Assembly: GCF_024349685.1 (NCBI RefSeq)
Contig: NZ_AP025944.1
Span: 4,966,001-5,030,000 of the forward strand
Reading direction: 5' to 3'
Length of the DNA stretch: 64,000 bases
Source: Pseudomonas sp. LRP2-20
Lineage (GTDB): Bacteria; Pseudomonadota; Gammaproteobacteria; Pseudomonadales; Pseudomonadaceae
How positions within the stretch are numbered: position 1 is the first letter of the stretch; every line of letters begins with the position of its first letter. A model generated the notes under the pieces. That model searched no databases. It saw only the letters and a list, made by a program, of their open reading frames with translations, and was not told the DNA's origin. Shown here in pieces: positions 26,042 to 34,356 of this stretch. The position numbers were made by a program, and so were the translations under genes.

Positions 26042-26092
26042 CGCACCCACTCCTTCGATTGCCTAGGGACAGTCACTGCACGATAGCCGCTC

Positions 26093-27250
26093 TCAGTCGC
26101 GCCGGTCGAGCAAGTTGACCACCAGCCGGTCCAGCCAGCCCCACACCCGCTGCTTCACCCGACGCCACAGCGGCCGGGCGTGCCAGTGATCAAGGTCGAC
26201 CACCTCGCTCAAGGCAAAATCCCGCTCGAAGCTGGCCTGCACGGCGGTCGTCAAGGGTGGGTCGAGTGCCTCGATGTTGGCTTCCAGGTTGAAGCGCAGG
26301 TTCCAGTGATCGAAGTTGCACGAACCGACACTGACCCAATCGTCGATCAGCACCATCTTCAGGTGCAGGAAACACGGCTGGTATTCGTAGATGCGCACCC
26401 CCGCACGCAGCAAGCGCGGGTAATAGCGGTGCCCGGCATAACGCACCGAAGGGTGGTCGGTGCGCGGCCCGGTCAACAGCAAGCGCACGTCGACGCCTTT
26501 GCCGGCGGCCCGGCGCAACGACCGGCGTACGCTCCAGGTCGGCAGGAAGTACGGCGTGGCCAGCCATACCCGCTGCTTGCCACTGTTGATCGCCCGGACC
26601 AGCGAATGCAGGATGTCCTGGTGCTGGCGGGCGTCGGCATAGGCCACCCGGCCCATGCCCTGGCCTTGCACCGGCACCTTGGGCAAGCGCGGCAGGCCAA
26701 AGCCCTCGGCCGGGCGCCAGGCGGTGCGGCGGTTGTTGGCTTGCCACTGGCGGTCGAACAGCAACTGCCAGTCGGCCACCACCGGCCCTTGCATCTGCAC
26801 CATCACCTCGTGCCAGGCGCTGCTTGTCTCGCCTGGCGTCCAGAACTCGTCGGTGACGCCCGTCCCCCCCACCACGGCCCAGCGCTCATCCACCAACAAC
26901 AGCTTGCGATGGTCGCGGTACAGGTTGCGAAAACCACGCTTCCAGCGCAGCCGGTTGTACCAGCGCAAGTACACCCCGGCCTCCAGCAGGCGCTGGCGCA
27001 ACGCCGCAGTGAAGGCCAGCGAGCCATAGTCATCGAACAGGCACCGTACCCGCACGCCGCGCCGTGCCGTTTGCTCCAGCGCCTCGACCACCGCCTCGGC
27101 ACAGGCACCTGCCTCGACCAGGTACAACTCCAGGTCGACCTGGAACTCGGCACGCTCGATCGCCTGGAGCATGCGCGGGAAGAATTCAGGGCCGTCGATC
27201 AGCAGTTCGAATTCATTGCCACCCCGCCAGGGGAAAACCGGCCCCGGCAT
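26093..27250 (-). CDS. cardiolipin synthase-like phospholipase D (ClsB type)
   Basis: A 385-residue PLD-superfamily protein with two H-x-K-x4-D motifs: H114-K116-D121 (DHRKLLLVDE) and a second near residue 297 (HLKMVLIDD), both followed by the usual GS/GG-x-N region. It has no N-terminal membrane segments, as in E. coli ClsB rather than ClsA, and the C-terminus is basic with tryptophans (KQRVWGWLDR), consistent with peripheral membrane binding. The start lies one base after the stop of the YceI-like gene upstream, so they are coupled. Activity on phosphatidylglycerol is inferred from family. Confidence 0.85.
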   Translation of the reverse strand: MPGPVFPWRGGNEFELLIDGPEFFPRMLQAIERAEFQVDLELYLVEAGACAEAVVEALEQTARRGVRVRCLFDDYGSLAFTAALRQRLLEAGVYLRWYNRLRWKRGFRNLYRDHRKLLLVDERWAVVGGTGVTDEFWTPGETSSAWHEVMVQMQGPVVADWQLLFDRQWQANNRRTAWRPAEGFGLPRLPKVPVQGQGMGRVAYADARQHQDILHSLVRAINSGKQRVWLATPYFLPTWSVRRSLRRAAGKGVDVRLLLTGPRTDHPSVRYAGHRYYPRLLRAGVRIYEYQPCFLHLKMVLIDDWVSVGSCNFDHWNLRFNLEANIEALDPPLTTAVQASFERDFALSEVVDLDHWHARPLWRRVKQRVWGWLDRLVVNLLDRRD

Positions 27251-27251
27251 G

Positions 27252-27833
27252 TCAGCGGGCGTTGAAGATCAGTACCGCATTGACCGGTACCGACGGGTTG
27301 ATGGATTTCAGCCTGGCGAACTTGCGCAGGCTTTCCAGCCCTGGCAGCAGGCCAAAGTCCGAGGCCCGCAGTACCAGGGGTTCGAGGGTCACCACCTGGA
27401 AGCGCCGCTGATCCAGGCGGGTGGCCAGCAACAGCGCGTTGTAGCTGTGCGACTGGCCATGCAGGGTGACGGTCAGCGGCAGGCGCAGTTCGATCTGCGC
27501 ACCATCGGCCAGGTCGTTGAGCGGCCGCAGGTCGATCTGCGCCTTCACGCTCGCCTCGGCGAAGCGCGCCACCTCGAACAGGTTGTCGCGCATCTGCTCG
27601 TCGCGCAGTGGGATGCCGCTGCTCACCGAGTCCATCTCGATGCTCAGCTCAGCCGAGCCTTTGCGGCTGACGGTGCCGTGCAACACCAAAAAGCGATGCA
27701 CCTCGGCGGTATCACCGTTCTTGCCAGTGACGAATGACAGGCGTGAAGACTCGCCATCGAGGTGCCAGTTGGCATGGGCGGGCAGGCACAAAGCCAGCAG
27801 CAGTGCAGGCAGAAGACGGGGCAGCTTGAACAT
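27252..27833 (-). CDS. YceI-like periplasmic lipocalin-fold protein
   Basis: A 193-residue protein with a signal peptide (about 21 residues, ending PAHA before NWHLDGE) and the YceI beta-barrel. YceI proteins bind isoprenoid or amphiphilic lipids. Characteristic elements are SRLSFVTGKNGDTAEVHRF and the late SINPSVPVNAVLIFNA. It is the first gene of a tight pair with the cardiolipin synthase-like gene, so a lipid-related role is sensible. No essential catalytic residues are expected. Confidence 0.8.
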   Translation of the reverse strand: MFKLPRLLPALLLALCLPAHANWHLDGESSRLSFVTGKNGDTAEVHRFLVLHGTVSRKGSAELSIEMDSVSSGIPLRDEQMRDNLFEVARFAEASVKAQIDLRPLNDLADGAQIELRLPLTVTLHGQSHSYNALLLATRLDQRRFQVVTLEPLVLRASDFGLLPGLESLRKFARLKSINPSVPVNAVLIFNAR

Positions 27834-27877
27834 GACAGGTCTCGTGAAACTTGACCGCCAACCTTACCCGGCTGCCC

Positions 27878-28174
27878 TCATGGCAGCAAGCGGCAGCCGG
27901 CCTGCGCGCCCTGCCAGGCCGCCTGGTTGCGCTGGCCAAGGCCCTCGGCGCTGACCCGCCGTTGCGGGCCGTCTTCCTCCAGCCGGCCCAGGGGCAACCA
28001 TTGCTGCACATACCCTCGGCAATAGGCCTGGTCGAAGCCCATGACGAAGCGGCACGAGCAGTACTCCTTGGCCGAATAGGCCGAAAGGATGCCCGGGAAG
28101 TCCGCCAGCGCCTGGCGCTCCAGCCAGGCCCAGCCGAGCAAGGCGACGATCAGCAGCAACAGCACGCGCTTCAT
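27878..28174 (-). CDS. small secreted or membrane-anchored cysteine-containing protein
   Basis: A 98-residue protein with an N-terminal hydrophobic segment (MKRVLLLLIVALLGWAWLE) that is a signal peptide or anchor, and then CSCRFVMGFDQAYCRGYVQQ, a four-cysteine-rich stretch together with a late cysteine. Its first codon overlaps the stop of the serine hydrolase gene by 4 bases (ATGA). Function unknown; the cysteines may form disulfides in the periplasm. It is a likely partner or regulator of that hydrolase because of the coupled translation, but this is inference. Confidence 0.65.
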   Translation of the reverse strand: MKRVLLLLIVALLGWAWLERQALADFPGILSAYSAKEYCSCRFVMGFDQAYCRGYVQQWLPLGRLEEDGPQRRVSAEGLGQRNQAAWQGAQAGCRLLP

Positions 28175-29253
28175 GCGCGCTCCTTGGCCAGCGCCGCCAG
28201 CACCCGCTTGAGCAGTTCGTTGTGGCGGTAACTGCCGTCGCGGTCATCGGCATAGCGCACGATCAGCAGTTTCTGCGACGGCACGATATACAGCGCCTGG
28301 CCCCAGTGGCCGAGTGCGGCGTAAGTGTCTGGCGGGGCGTCGGGCCATGGTGTCGGGCCTCCCGGCAATGGCAGGTTAAGCCACCAATGGCCGCCCGGGC
28401 TGGCCTCGCCGGGCACTGCAGTGGCCTGAGTGAACAAAGTGCGGTTGAAGGCCACCCAGCTCGCTGGCAGCAGCTGCCGACCTTGCCAGCGGCCATCGCG
28501 CTGCATCAGCAAGCCGATGCGCGCCAGGTCCCGGGCACTGAGATAGAGGTAGGAGGAGCCGACCAAGGTACCGGCGCCGTCACGCTCCCAGACTGCGCTG
28601 TCGATGCCTAGCGGGGAGAACAGCGCCTGCCAGGGGTAGTCGGCATAGCTAGCGGTGCCGAGCATGCCGCGCAACGCGGCGGCCAGCACATTGCTGTCGC
28701 CACTGGAATAGAGAAAACGCTGGCCTGGCTGTTCGGCATTGGCACGGGTTGCGGTGTAGGCCGCCATGTCGTTGCGCCCGCGGGTGTAGAGCATGGCCAC
28801 GACAGAGGACTTCAACGGCGCGTATTCGTAGTCTTCCTGCCAGTCCAGGCCACTGGCCCAGTGCAGCAGATCGGCCAGGCGCACATCGGGGTGGGCCTGC
28901 ATCGGTGGGTAGTAGCGCGCGGCTGGGTCGTGCAGCTGGAACCGCCCTTCACCCTGGGCAACGCCCAGCACAGTGGCCAGCACGCTCTTGCTGACCGACC
29001 AGGTCAGATGGGCAGTATTGGCAGTGGTGGGAGCGCTGTAGCGTTCGTGAAGGATGCGACCGTCACGGATGATCAACAAGGCGTCGGTGCGAATGCCGCT
29101 GCGTTCGCCGGCGTTGCGCTCCGGGAAGGCATAAGCGTCGACGGCCTGCCAGTCGAAGGCGGTGTCGTCGATCGGCCAGTCAGGTTCGGGCCAGACTTCG
29201 GCCCAGGCGGGCATGATGGTCAGGCCGATGATTGCCAACAGGGTCTTTATCAT
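28171..29253 (-). CDS. periplasmic serine hydrolase (beta-lactamase/PBP4* family)
   Basis: A 360-residue class C beta-lactamase-fold hydrolase with a signal peptide (MIKTLLAIIGLTIMPAWA). The S-x2-K motif is S86-V-S-K89 (TWSVSKS), the second motif is FLYSSGDSN, and the third is the HWG triad in GHWGQAL. Such proteins are usually esterases, D-aminopeptidases or cell-wall-modifying enzymes rather than true beta-lactamases. The ATG at 29253 follows AAGG; the frame continues upstream without signal sequence. Confidence 0.82.
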   Translation of the reverse strand: MIKTLLAIIGLTIMPAWAEVWPEPDWPIDDTAFDWQAVDAYAFPERNAGERSGIRTDALLIIRDGRILHERYSAPTTANTAHLTWSVSKSVLATVLGVAQGEGRFQLHDPAARYYPPMQAHPDVRLADLLHWASGLDWQEDYEYAPLKSSVVAMLYTRGRNDMAAYTATRANAEQPGQRFLYSSGDSNVLAAALRGMLGTASYADYPWQALFSPLGIDSAVWERDGAGTLVGSSYLYLSARDLARIGLLMQRDGRWQGRQLLPASWVAFNRTLFTQATAVPGEASPGGHWWLNLPLPGGPTPWPDAPPDTYAALGHWGQALYIVPSQKLLIVRYADDRDGSYRHNELLKRVLAALAKERA

Positions 29254-29265
29254 GGGGGGCCTTGT

Positions 29266-29387
29266 TGGGGGCGCTTCGCGCCCCATCGCCGGCAAGCCCG
29301 GCTCCCACAGGTCCAGTGCAATGCTTCAGGACTGCACCGAACCTCTGGGAGCCGGGCTTGCCGGCGATGGGCTGCACAGCAGCCCCA
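29266..29387. repeat. REP-type pair, CGCCGGCAAG variant
   Basis: GGGGGCGCTTCGCGCCCC hairpin plus an inverted pair with arms ATCGCCGGCAAGCCCGGCTC and its complement; the loop contains a further palindrome (GGTCCAGTGCA... TGCACCGAACC). Same class as at 14741. Confidence 0.85.
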
Positions 29388-29419
29388 GGATCTGAAAGAT
29401 CCCACAGTTTCTCAGGCTT

Positions 29420-30307
29420 TCATGACAGCCCTGCGGCCAGCCAGGCCTTGGCCAGGCGCTTTTCTCGCGCTGCCGTAGCCAATGCCAGCACCCCCTGATC
29501 CCGCTGCCACAGCTGCGCCCACTGCTCCGGCCCCGCCAGCAGCGCCTTGTCGATCGCCCCGCGCAGCTCTTGAAACTGCGAAAACAAGCCCCCCAGCAAC
29601 AGGTGGCAGCCGATGCTGTCAGCGCACTGCCGGCTGCCCTCGGCACATCCCGCCAACAGCCCCAGCAAACGCAGGCGCAACTCCTGCGGCCAGCCACATT
29701 CTTGCCCTACGCCGTACAACCAGGCCGTCAGCGCCGTGAGTACGTACAGGTCTTCCAGCGAACGGAACGGTTTGACATAGGCGTCCCAGCCATCGCCAGC
29801 CAGCAGCTCGCAGGCCGCGTCCTGCAAGTGCAAGCGAGCATGCCCCACTTCAGGCATCAGCGGCAGGGTCGGCAACGCCTCCAGTGTCACCCCCGGCTCC
29901 CCCGGATAAACCACCGCCAGGTTCAGCCGTGGCGCTTCGCCTAGCGCTTCGCTGCGCGCGGCCACCAACAACCATTCCGCGTCGAGGCCGGCGGTGACGA
30001 AATCCTTGTTGCCGTTCAGGCGCAAACCGACCAGCCGGGTATGCATGTCCGCCGGGCGCACGCTGCGCCGCTCGGTGGCGCACAGCGCGCCAAGGCTGGC
30101 GGGGGCACTGGGCCAGAGCACGCGCAATGCGGCCTGGTAACCGATGAGGAACGCCAGGCCCGGCGTGGCCATGGCACGTGCGCCCAGCACCGCCAGTTCG
30201 AACGGGGCAACCGCGCCAAGGCGCTCGAGCAGCGCGGCATAGGTCTCGCCCAAGGTGCCAGCCAGGGGCTGGCGTAGAGGGTCGTTGAGTCGTTGCAACC
30301 AGGCCAT
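29420..30307 (-). CDS. acyl-CoA dehydrogenase-like protein, short form
   Basis: A 295-residue protein with the acyl-CoA dehydrogenase layout (helical N-terminal domain, middle region with [21 protein letters not shown]-terminal helices), about 90 residues shorter than usual dehydrogenases and without a clear catalytic glutamate. It could be a degenerate or specialised member. ATG 30307 follows AAGGAG. It is divergent from olsB across a region holding the candidate Pho box. Family assignment is tentative. Confidence 0.5.
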   Translation of the reverse strand: MAWLQRLNDPLRQPLAGTLGETYAALLERLGAVAPFELAVLGARAMATPGLAFLIGYQAALRVLWPSAPASLGALCATERRSVRPADMHTRLVGLRLNGNKDFVTAGLDAEWLLVAARSEALGEAPRLNLAVVYPGEPGVTLEALPTLPLMPEVGHARLHLQDAACELLAGDGWDAYVKPFRSLEDLYVLTALTAWLYGVGQECGWPQELRLRLLGLLAGCAEGSRQCADSIGCHLLLGGLFSQFQELRGAIDKALLAGPEQWAQLWQRDQGVLALATAAREKRLAKAWLAAGLS

Positions 30308-30336
30308 CGGACGCTCCTTCAAAGGACTGTGCTGGG

Positions 30337-30376
30337 GTGTCATGCAAGCATCACCAAAGATTCACAGGGGTGACAC
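30337..30376 (+). promoter_or_regulatory. candidate Pho box array upstream of olsBA
   Basis: Four direct repeats at an 11-base period, TGTCAT (30338), CATCAC (30349), ATTCAC (30360), TGACAC (30371), resemble tandem PhoB half-sites (CTGTCAT/C). Only two copies are close to the consensus. About 10 bases after the last copy is a possible -10 (TAGGCT, 30387), the normal spacing when the Pho box replaces the -35. Confidence 0.5.
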
Positions 30377-30453
30377 CGCGCCTACCTAGGCTGACTTTGC
30401 ACAACAAAGCCGACCGGCCGCAACCCTTCATGGCTGGCTTATGGAGACTCGTA

Positions 30454-31209
30454 ATGACTCGGATCGCTCACGCTGGCGACAACAGCACTGCACGCCGTCT
30501 GCAAGCCGAACGCCTGGTTGGCGCTGCGGCCCTGCAGGAAGCACAGGCCCTGCGCTACAAGGTGTTCAGCGCGGAATTCAAGGCCAAGCTCAAAGGCGCC
30601 GAACAGGGCCTGGACATGGATGACTACGACGTTCATTGCCGCCACATCGGCGTGCGCGACCTGAGTACCGGCGAGCTGGTAGCCACCACCCGCCTGCTCG
30701 ACCACCAGGCCGCCAGCAGCCTGGGGCGCTTCTACAGCGAAGAAGAGTTCAGCCTGCACGGCCTGCTGCAATTGCAGGGCCCGATCCTCGAACTGGGCCG
30801 CACCTGCGTCGCCCCCGACTACCGCAACGGGGGCACCATCGCCGTGCTCTGGGGCGAACTGGCCGAAGTCCTCAACGAAGGCCGCTACAGCTACCTGATG
30901 GGTTGCGCCAGCATTCCCATGCAGGACGGCGGCGTACAGGCCCACGCGGTCATGCAGCGCCTGCGCGAGCGGTACCTGTGCACCGAGCACCTGCGCGCCG
31001 AACCGAAGAACCCGTTGCCCAGCCTGGCCCTGCCGAACAACGTCATCGCCGAGATGCCGCCACTGCTCAAGGCCTACATGCGCCTGGGCGCGAAGATCTG
31101 CGGCGAGCCATGCTGGGACGAGGACTTTCAGGTCGCCGACGTGTTCATCCTGCTCAAGCGTGACGACCTATGCCCGCGCTACGCCCGCCACTTCAAGGCA
31201 GCGGTCTGA
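30454..31209 (+). CDS. olsB: L-ornithine N-alpha-acyltransferase
   Basis: A 251-residue GNAT-fold acyltransferase that transfers a 3-hydroxyacyl group from ACP to the alpha-amine of ornithine, giving lyso-ornithine lipid. The family pattern [25 protein letters not shown] and the late [11 protein letters not shown] are present. ATG 30454 has GGAGA well placed; an upstream in-frame ATG (30430) lacks this. The olsA gene overlaps its last base. Together they make phosphate-free ornithine lipids, usually under phosphate limitation, which agrees with the candidate Pho box. Confidence 0.9.
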   Translation: MTRIAHAGDNSTARRLQAERLVGAAALQEAQALRYKVFSAEFKAKLKGAEQGLDMDDYDVHCRHIGVRDLSTGELVATTRLLDHQAASSLGRFYSEEEFSLHGLLQLQGPILELGRTCVAPDYRNGGTIAVLWGELAEVLNEGRYSYLMGCASIPMQDGGVQAHAVMQRLRERYLCTEHLRAEPKNPLPSLALPNNVIAEMPPLLKAYMRLGAKICGEPCWDEDFQVADVFILLKRDDLCPRYARHFKAAV

Positions 31210-31997
31210 TGCCTGGCCTGCGGGTGCTCGCCCGCCTCTTGCGGCTGCTGCTGGTGCTGTCGCTCGGCATGCTCATGGCTGGCGTCATCGCCGTGGGCGA
31301 ACGCCTGGGGATCAAGGCGTCCATCGAACTTCGCCAGCGCTGGTCCTGCTGGTTCATGAGGCGCCTGGTCGGCGCCCTGCCCTTCGAGGTGCGGGTGATC
31401 GGTGAGCTGCCACAACGGCCAATGCTGTGGGTCAGCAACCACGTTTCCTGGACCGACATTCCCCTGCTCGGCATGCTGCTGCCGCTGTCGTTCCTGTCCA
31501 AGGCCGAAGTCCGCCACTGGCCGGTGGCCGGCTGGCTGGCAGAGAAAGCCGGCACGCTGTTCATTCGCCGCGGTGGCGGTGACGGCCAGCGCCTGCGCGA
31601 GCAGATCAGCGCGCAGCTGGGCCAGGCTCGGCCGCTGCTGATCTTCCCCGAAGGCACCACCACCGACGGCCGCCAGCTGCGCACCTTCCACGGTCGCCTG
31701 CTGGCCGGTGCCATTGATCAGGGCGTGGCGGTGCAGCCGGTGGCCATTCAGTACCTGCGCAATGGCGAGGCGGACCCGATTGCGCCGTTCATTGGCGACG
31801 ATGACCTGGTTTCGCACCTGATGCGCTTGTTTGCCGAGCCGCGCGGTGAGGTGTGCATTCACCTGTTGAAGCCGATCGTCAGTGTCGAAAAGGAACGTGC
31901 GGCGCTGGCGTTTCAGGCCCAGCAGGCGATTCACATGGCGTTGTTCGGGGTTGAGGAAGTGGCGGTGGTGCCCCGGCGACAGGCGCGAGCTGCCTGA
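31209..31997 (+). CDS. olsA: lyso-ornithine lipid O-acyltransferase
   Basis: A 262-residue membrane-associated acyltransferase of the PlsC family. It has an N-terminal hydrophobic segment (ARLLRLLLVLSLGMLMAG), the H-x4-D motif (SNHVSWTDIPL) near residue 75 and FPEGTTTDG near residue 145, as in OlsA/PlsC. It follows olsB with TGATG overlap and completes ornithine lipid synthesis by esterifying the 3-hydroxyl group. OlsA can also have phosphatidic-acid synthase activity in some bacteria. Confidence 0.9.
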   Translation: MPGLRVLARLLRLLLVLSLGMLMAGVIAVGERLGIKASIELRQRWSCWFMRRLVGALPFEVRVIGELPQRPMLWVSNHVSWTDIPLLGMLLPLSFLSKAEVRHWPVAGWLAEKAGTLFIRRGGGDGQRLREQISAQLGQARPLLIFPEGTTTDGRQLRTFHGRLLAGAIDQGVAVQPVAIQYLRNGEADPIAPFIGDDDLVSHLMRLFAEPRGEVCIHLLKPIVSVEKERAALAFQAQQAIHMALFGVEEVAVVPRRQARAA

Positions 31998-32014
31998 GCT
32001 TTGTAGTGCCTGCA

Positions 32015-32112
32015 CTGGCCTCTTCGCGGGTAAACCCGTTCCCACAGGTATTGTGCTGAATCTGAAAGCAGCAAAATACCTGTGGGAGCGGGTTTACCCG
32101 CGAAGAGGCCAG
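32015..32112. repeat. REP pair (near-perfect inverted) after olsA
   Basis: 38-base arms (CTGGCCTCTTCGCGGGTAAA and its complement) with one mismatch surround a 23-base loop. Lies between convergent olsA and acpH. Confidence 0.92.
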
Positions 32113-32129
32113 TACAGACAACACAAGGC

Positions 32130-32714
32130 TTAGCTGTCTGACAGCCTTCCTGCGGCAGCAAACGCCTGCAGCTGTGGATAGAACTCGCGAAAGTCCGCCA
32201 GCAACGGCTCATACAGCCGCTCCAGCTCGGCCATCACCCCGGCCATCCCTTGCGGCCGCGACAAGCGCCGGGCTATGCCGTTGAACACCTGCTCCAGCGT
32301 GGCAAAATCACCATACGCCCCCAGCCAGTCATCCGCCGCCATGAACGGCGCAATCCGAGCCAAGCGCCCTGGCAACTCGGGCTCGGCCAGCAACACCCGA
32401 TAAAAATCCCCGGTGAACTGCACCAGCGGCTGCTCGGCGTAATCCTCCCAGTGCCGCGCCAGGCAATGGTCAAAAAACACATCCAGGACAATCCCGGCAA
32501 AGCGCCGCCGCTCCCGCGGAAAACGCGCCAGCGCCGCCAGTACCAGGGGGTGCTGGTCGGTGTAGCTGTCGATATGCCGGTGCAGTCGGATCGCCGCCTC
32601 CAGCGCAGGCGGGAAGCGCCCCTCCAGCGAACCTTTGACGAAGTCGCCATACAGGCTGCCGAGCAGTTGTTGCGGCGCCGGGCCGCCCAGGTGCAGGTGT
32701 GCGAGGTAGTTCAT
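32130..32714 (-). CDS. acpH: acyl carrier protein phosphodiesterase
   Basis: A 194-residue AcpH/YajB (DUF479) enzyme that removes 4'-phosphopantetheine from acyl carrier protein. It starts MNYLAHLHL and carries the metal-binding HD-like set: D24 (LGSLYGDFVKG), the H-R-H of RLHRHIDSYTD and D79-H83 in VLDVFFDHCLARHWE. Upstream, a 152-base divergent spacer to the arsR gene contains three repeated palindromes. Confidence 0.88.
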   Translation of the reverse strand: MNYLAHLHLGGPAPQQLLGSLYGDFVKGSLEGRFPPALEAAIRLHRHIDSYTDQHPLVLAALARFPRERRRFAGIVLDVFFDHCLARHWEDYAEQPLVQFTGDFYRVLLAEPELPGRLARIAPFMAADDWLGAYGDFATLEQVFNGIARRLSRPQGMAGVMAELERLYEPLLADFREFYPQLQAFAAAGRLSDS

Positions 32715-32740
32715 GGACGCAGTCTAGCACCCCCACTGCG

Positions 32741-32842
32741 TATATCGTTATAACGCGATATAGCGATTCGCACTGTGTTCAGAACCACTTCATATTTGTA
32801 TATCGCGAAATACCGATGTACGTTTCGTCCTATCGCGATATA
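32741..32842 (+). promoter_or_regulatory. triplicate operator-like palindromes upstream of arsR-xenB
   Basis: Three related elements: TATATCGTTATAACGCGATATA (arms 32741-32747 and 32756-32762), TATATCGCGAAATA (32799-32812) and TATCGCGATATA (32831-32842), sharing the core TAT(A)TCGCGATATA. The last lies 25 bases before the regulator start. The pattern fits an autoregulating ArsR-type repressor. The stretch is also AT-rich relative to its surroundings. Confidence 0.6.
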
Positions 32843-32866
32843 CCGCTACAGCACGAGCCTCAACCC

Positions 32867-33169
32867 ATGCCACTCGATCTCGACGAAATCATAAAAGCAC
32901 TGGCCCACCCGGTCAGGCGAGAAATTCTCAGCTGGCTGAAAGACCCGGCAACGCAGTTTCCCGACCAGTACCACAGCATCGAAAACGGTGTCTGTGCCGG
33001 GCAGATCGACCAGCGCTGCGGGTTATCGCAGTCGACCGTGTCTGCCCACCTGGCCACCTTGCAACGGGCGGGTCTGATCAGCAGCCAGAAGGTCGGCCAG
33101 TGGCATTTCTTCAAACGCAACGAAGCCACCATCGAGGCGTTCCTCGAACAACTGCGCCAAGCGCTTTGA
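32867..33169 (+). CDS. ArsR-family regulator of xenB
   Basis: A 100-residue winged-helix repressor of the ArsR/SmtB fold (ALAHPVRREILSWL and the recognition helix QSTVSAHLATLQRAG). The metal-binding ELCVCDL motif of classical family members is replaced by VCAGQIDQRCGLS, which has two cysteines nine residues apart; this suggests sensing of redox-active or electrophilic compounds instead of metals. ATG 32867 chosen because similarity begins there; the earlier part of the frame is non-coding operator DNA. xenB follows after 17 bases. Confidence 0.82.
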   Translation: MPLDLDEIIKALAHPVRREILSWLKDPATQFPDQYHSIENGVCAGQIDQRCGLSQSTVSAHLATLQRAGLISSQKVGQWHFFKRNEATIEAFLEQLRQAL

Positions 33170-33186
33170 CAAGGCAGGAAACCGTT

Positions 33187-34236
33187 ATGACCACGCTTTT
33201 CGATCCGATCCAACTGGGCGATGTGCAACTGCCCAACCGTATCATCATGGCTCCGCTGACCCGCTGCCGCGCCGATGAAGGCCGCGTGCCCAATGCACTG
33301 ATGGCCGAATACTACGTGCAGCGTGCCAGCGCCGGCCTGATTCTCAGCGAGGCGACATCGGTCACGCCGATGGGCGTCGGCTACCCCGACACCCCCGGCA
33401 TCTGGAACGATGAGCAGGTCCGTGGCTGGAACAATGTCACCAAGGCCGTGCATGGTGCTGGCGGGCGCATCTTCCTGCAGCTGTGGCACGTCGGCCGTAT
33501 CTCTCACCCCAGCTACCTCAACGGTGAGCTGCCGGTAGCACCCAGCGCGATCCAGGCCAAGGGCCACGTCAGCCTGGTGCGCCCACTGAGCGACTATCCA
33601 ACCCCGCGCGCACTGGAAACCGAAGAGATCGCCGACATCGTCGAGGCTTACCGCAGCGCTGCCGAGAACGCCAAGGCTGCCGGTTTCGACGGTGTGGAAA
33701 TCCACGGCGCCAACGGCTACCTGCTCGACCAGTTCCTGCAGAGCAGCACCAACCAGCGCAGCGACCGTTACGGCGGATCGCTGGAAAACCGTGCCCGGCT
33801 GCTGCTGGAAGTGACCGATGCGGCCATCGACGTATGGGGCGCAGGTCGCGTCGGCGTGCACCTGGCGCCACGCGCCGATGCCCATGACATGGGTGATGCC
33901 GACCGCGCCGAGACCTTCACCTATGTGGCGCGTGAGCTGGGCAAGCGCGGCATTGCCTTCATCTGCTCGCGGGAGAAGGAAGCCGACGACAGCATTGGCC
34001 CGCTGATCAAGGAAGCCTTCGGCGGTCCGTACATCGTCAACGAGCGCTTTGACAAAGCCAGTGCCAATGCTGCATTGGCGGCGGGCAAGGCGGATGCGGT
34101 GGCGTTTGGCGTGCCGTTCATCGCCAACCCTGACCTGCCGGCGCGGCTGGCGGCGGATGCACCGCTGAACGCGGCACACCCGGAGACCTTCTATGGCAAA
34201 GGGCCGGTGGGTTACATCGACTACCCGCGCCTGTAA
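33187..34236 (+). CDS. xenB: xenobiotic reductase B (old yellow enzyme)
   Basis: A 349-residue FMN-dependent ene/nitro reductase that reduces nitroglycerin, TNT-type nitroaromatics and enones using NADPH/NADH. Conserved parts are RIIMAPLTRCRADEGRVPN, the catalytic HGANGYLLDQFLQ with RYGGSLENR, and the C-terminal FGVPFIANPDL. It very closely resembles XenB of P. fluorescens I-C as I remember it. The upstream ArsR gene with repeated operators indicates inducer-controlled expression, probably by electrophiles. Confidence 0.92.
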   Translation: MTTLFDPIQLGDVQLPNRIIMAPLTRCRADEGRVPNALMAEYYVQRASAGLILSEATSVTPMGVGYPDTPGIWNDEQVRGWNNVTKAVHGAGGRIFLQLWHVGRISHPSYLNGELPVAPSAIQAKGHVSLVRPLSDYPTPRALETEEIADIVEAYRSAAENAKAAGFDGVEIHGANGYLLDQFLQSSTNQRSDRYGGSLENRARLLLEVTDAAIDVWGAGRVGVHLAPRADAHDMGDADRAETFTYVARELGKRGIAFICSREKEADDSIGPLIKEAFGGPYIVNERFDKASANAALAAGKADAVAFGVPFIANPDLPARLAADAPLNAAHPETFYGKGPVGYIDYPRL

Positions 34237-34249
34237 TCAAGATCGCCGG

Positions 34250-34331
34250 GGCCGCTTTGCGGCCCATCGCGACACAAGGCCGCTCCTGCAAGGGATCGCG
34301 TATTTCTGTAGGAGCTGCCTTGTGTCGCGAT
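34250..34331. repeat. GC hairpin plus inverted repeat of the GACACAAGG class
   Basis: GGCCGCTTTGCGGCC (34250-34264) is followed by inverted arms ATCGCGACACAAGGCCGCTC (from 34266) and its near-complement ending at 34331. A third sequence class of REP-like pair in this window. Confidence 0.8.
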
Positions 34332-34356
34332 AGGAGGGCAAAGCCCCCCTGCATGC

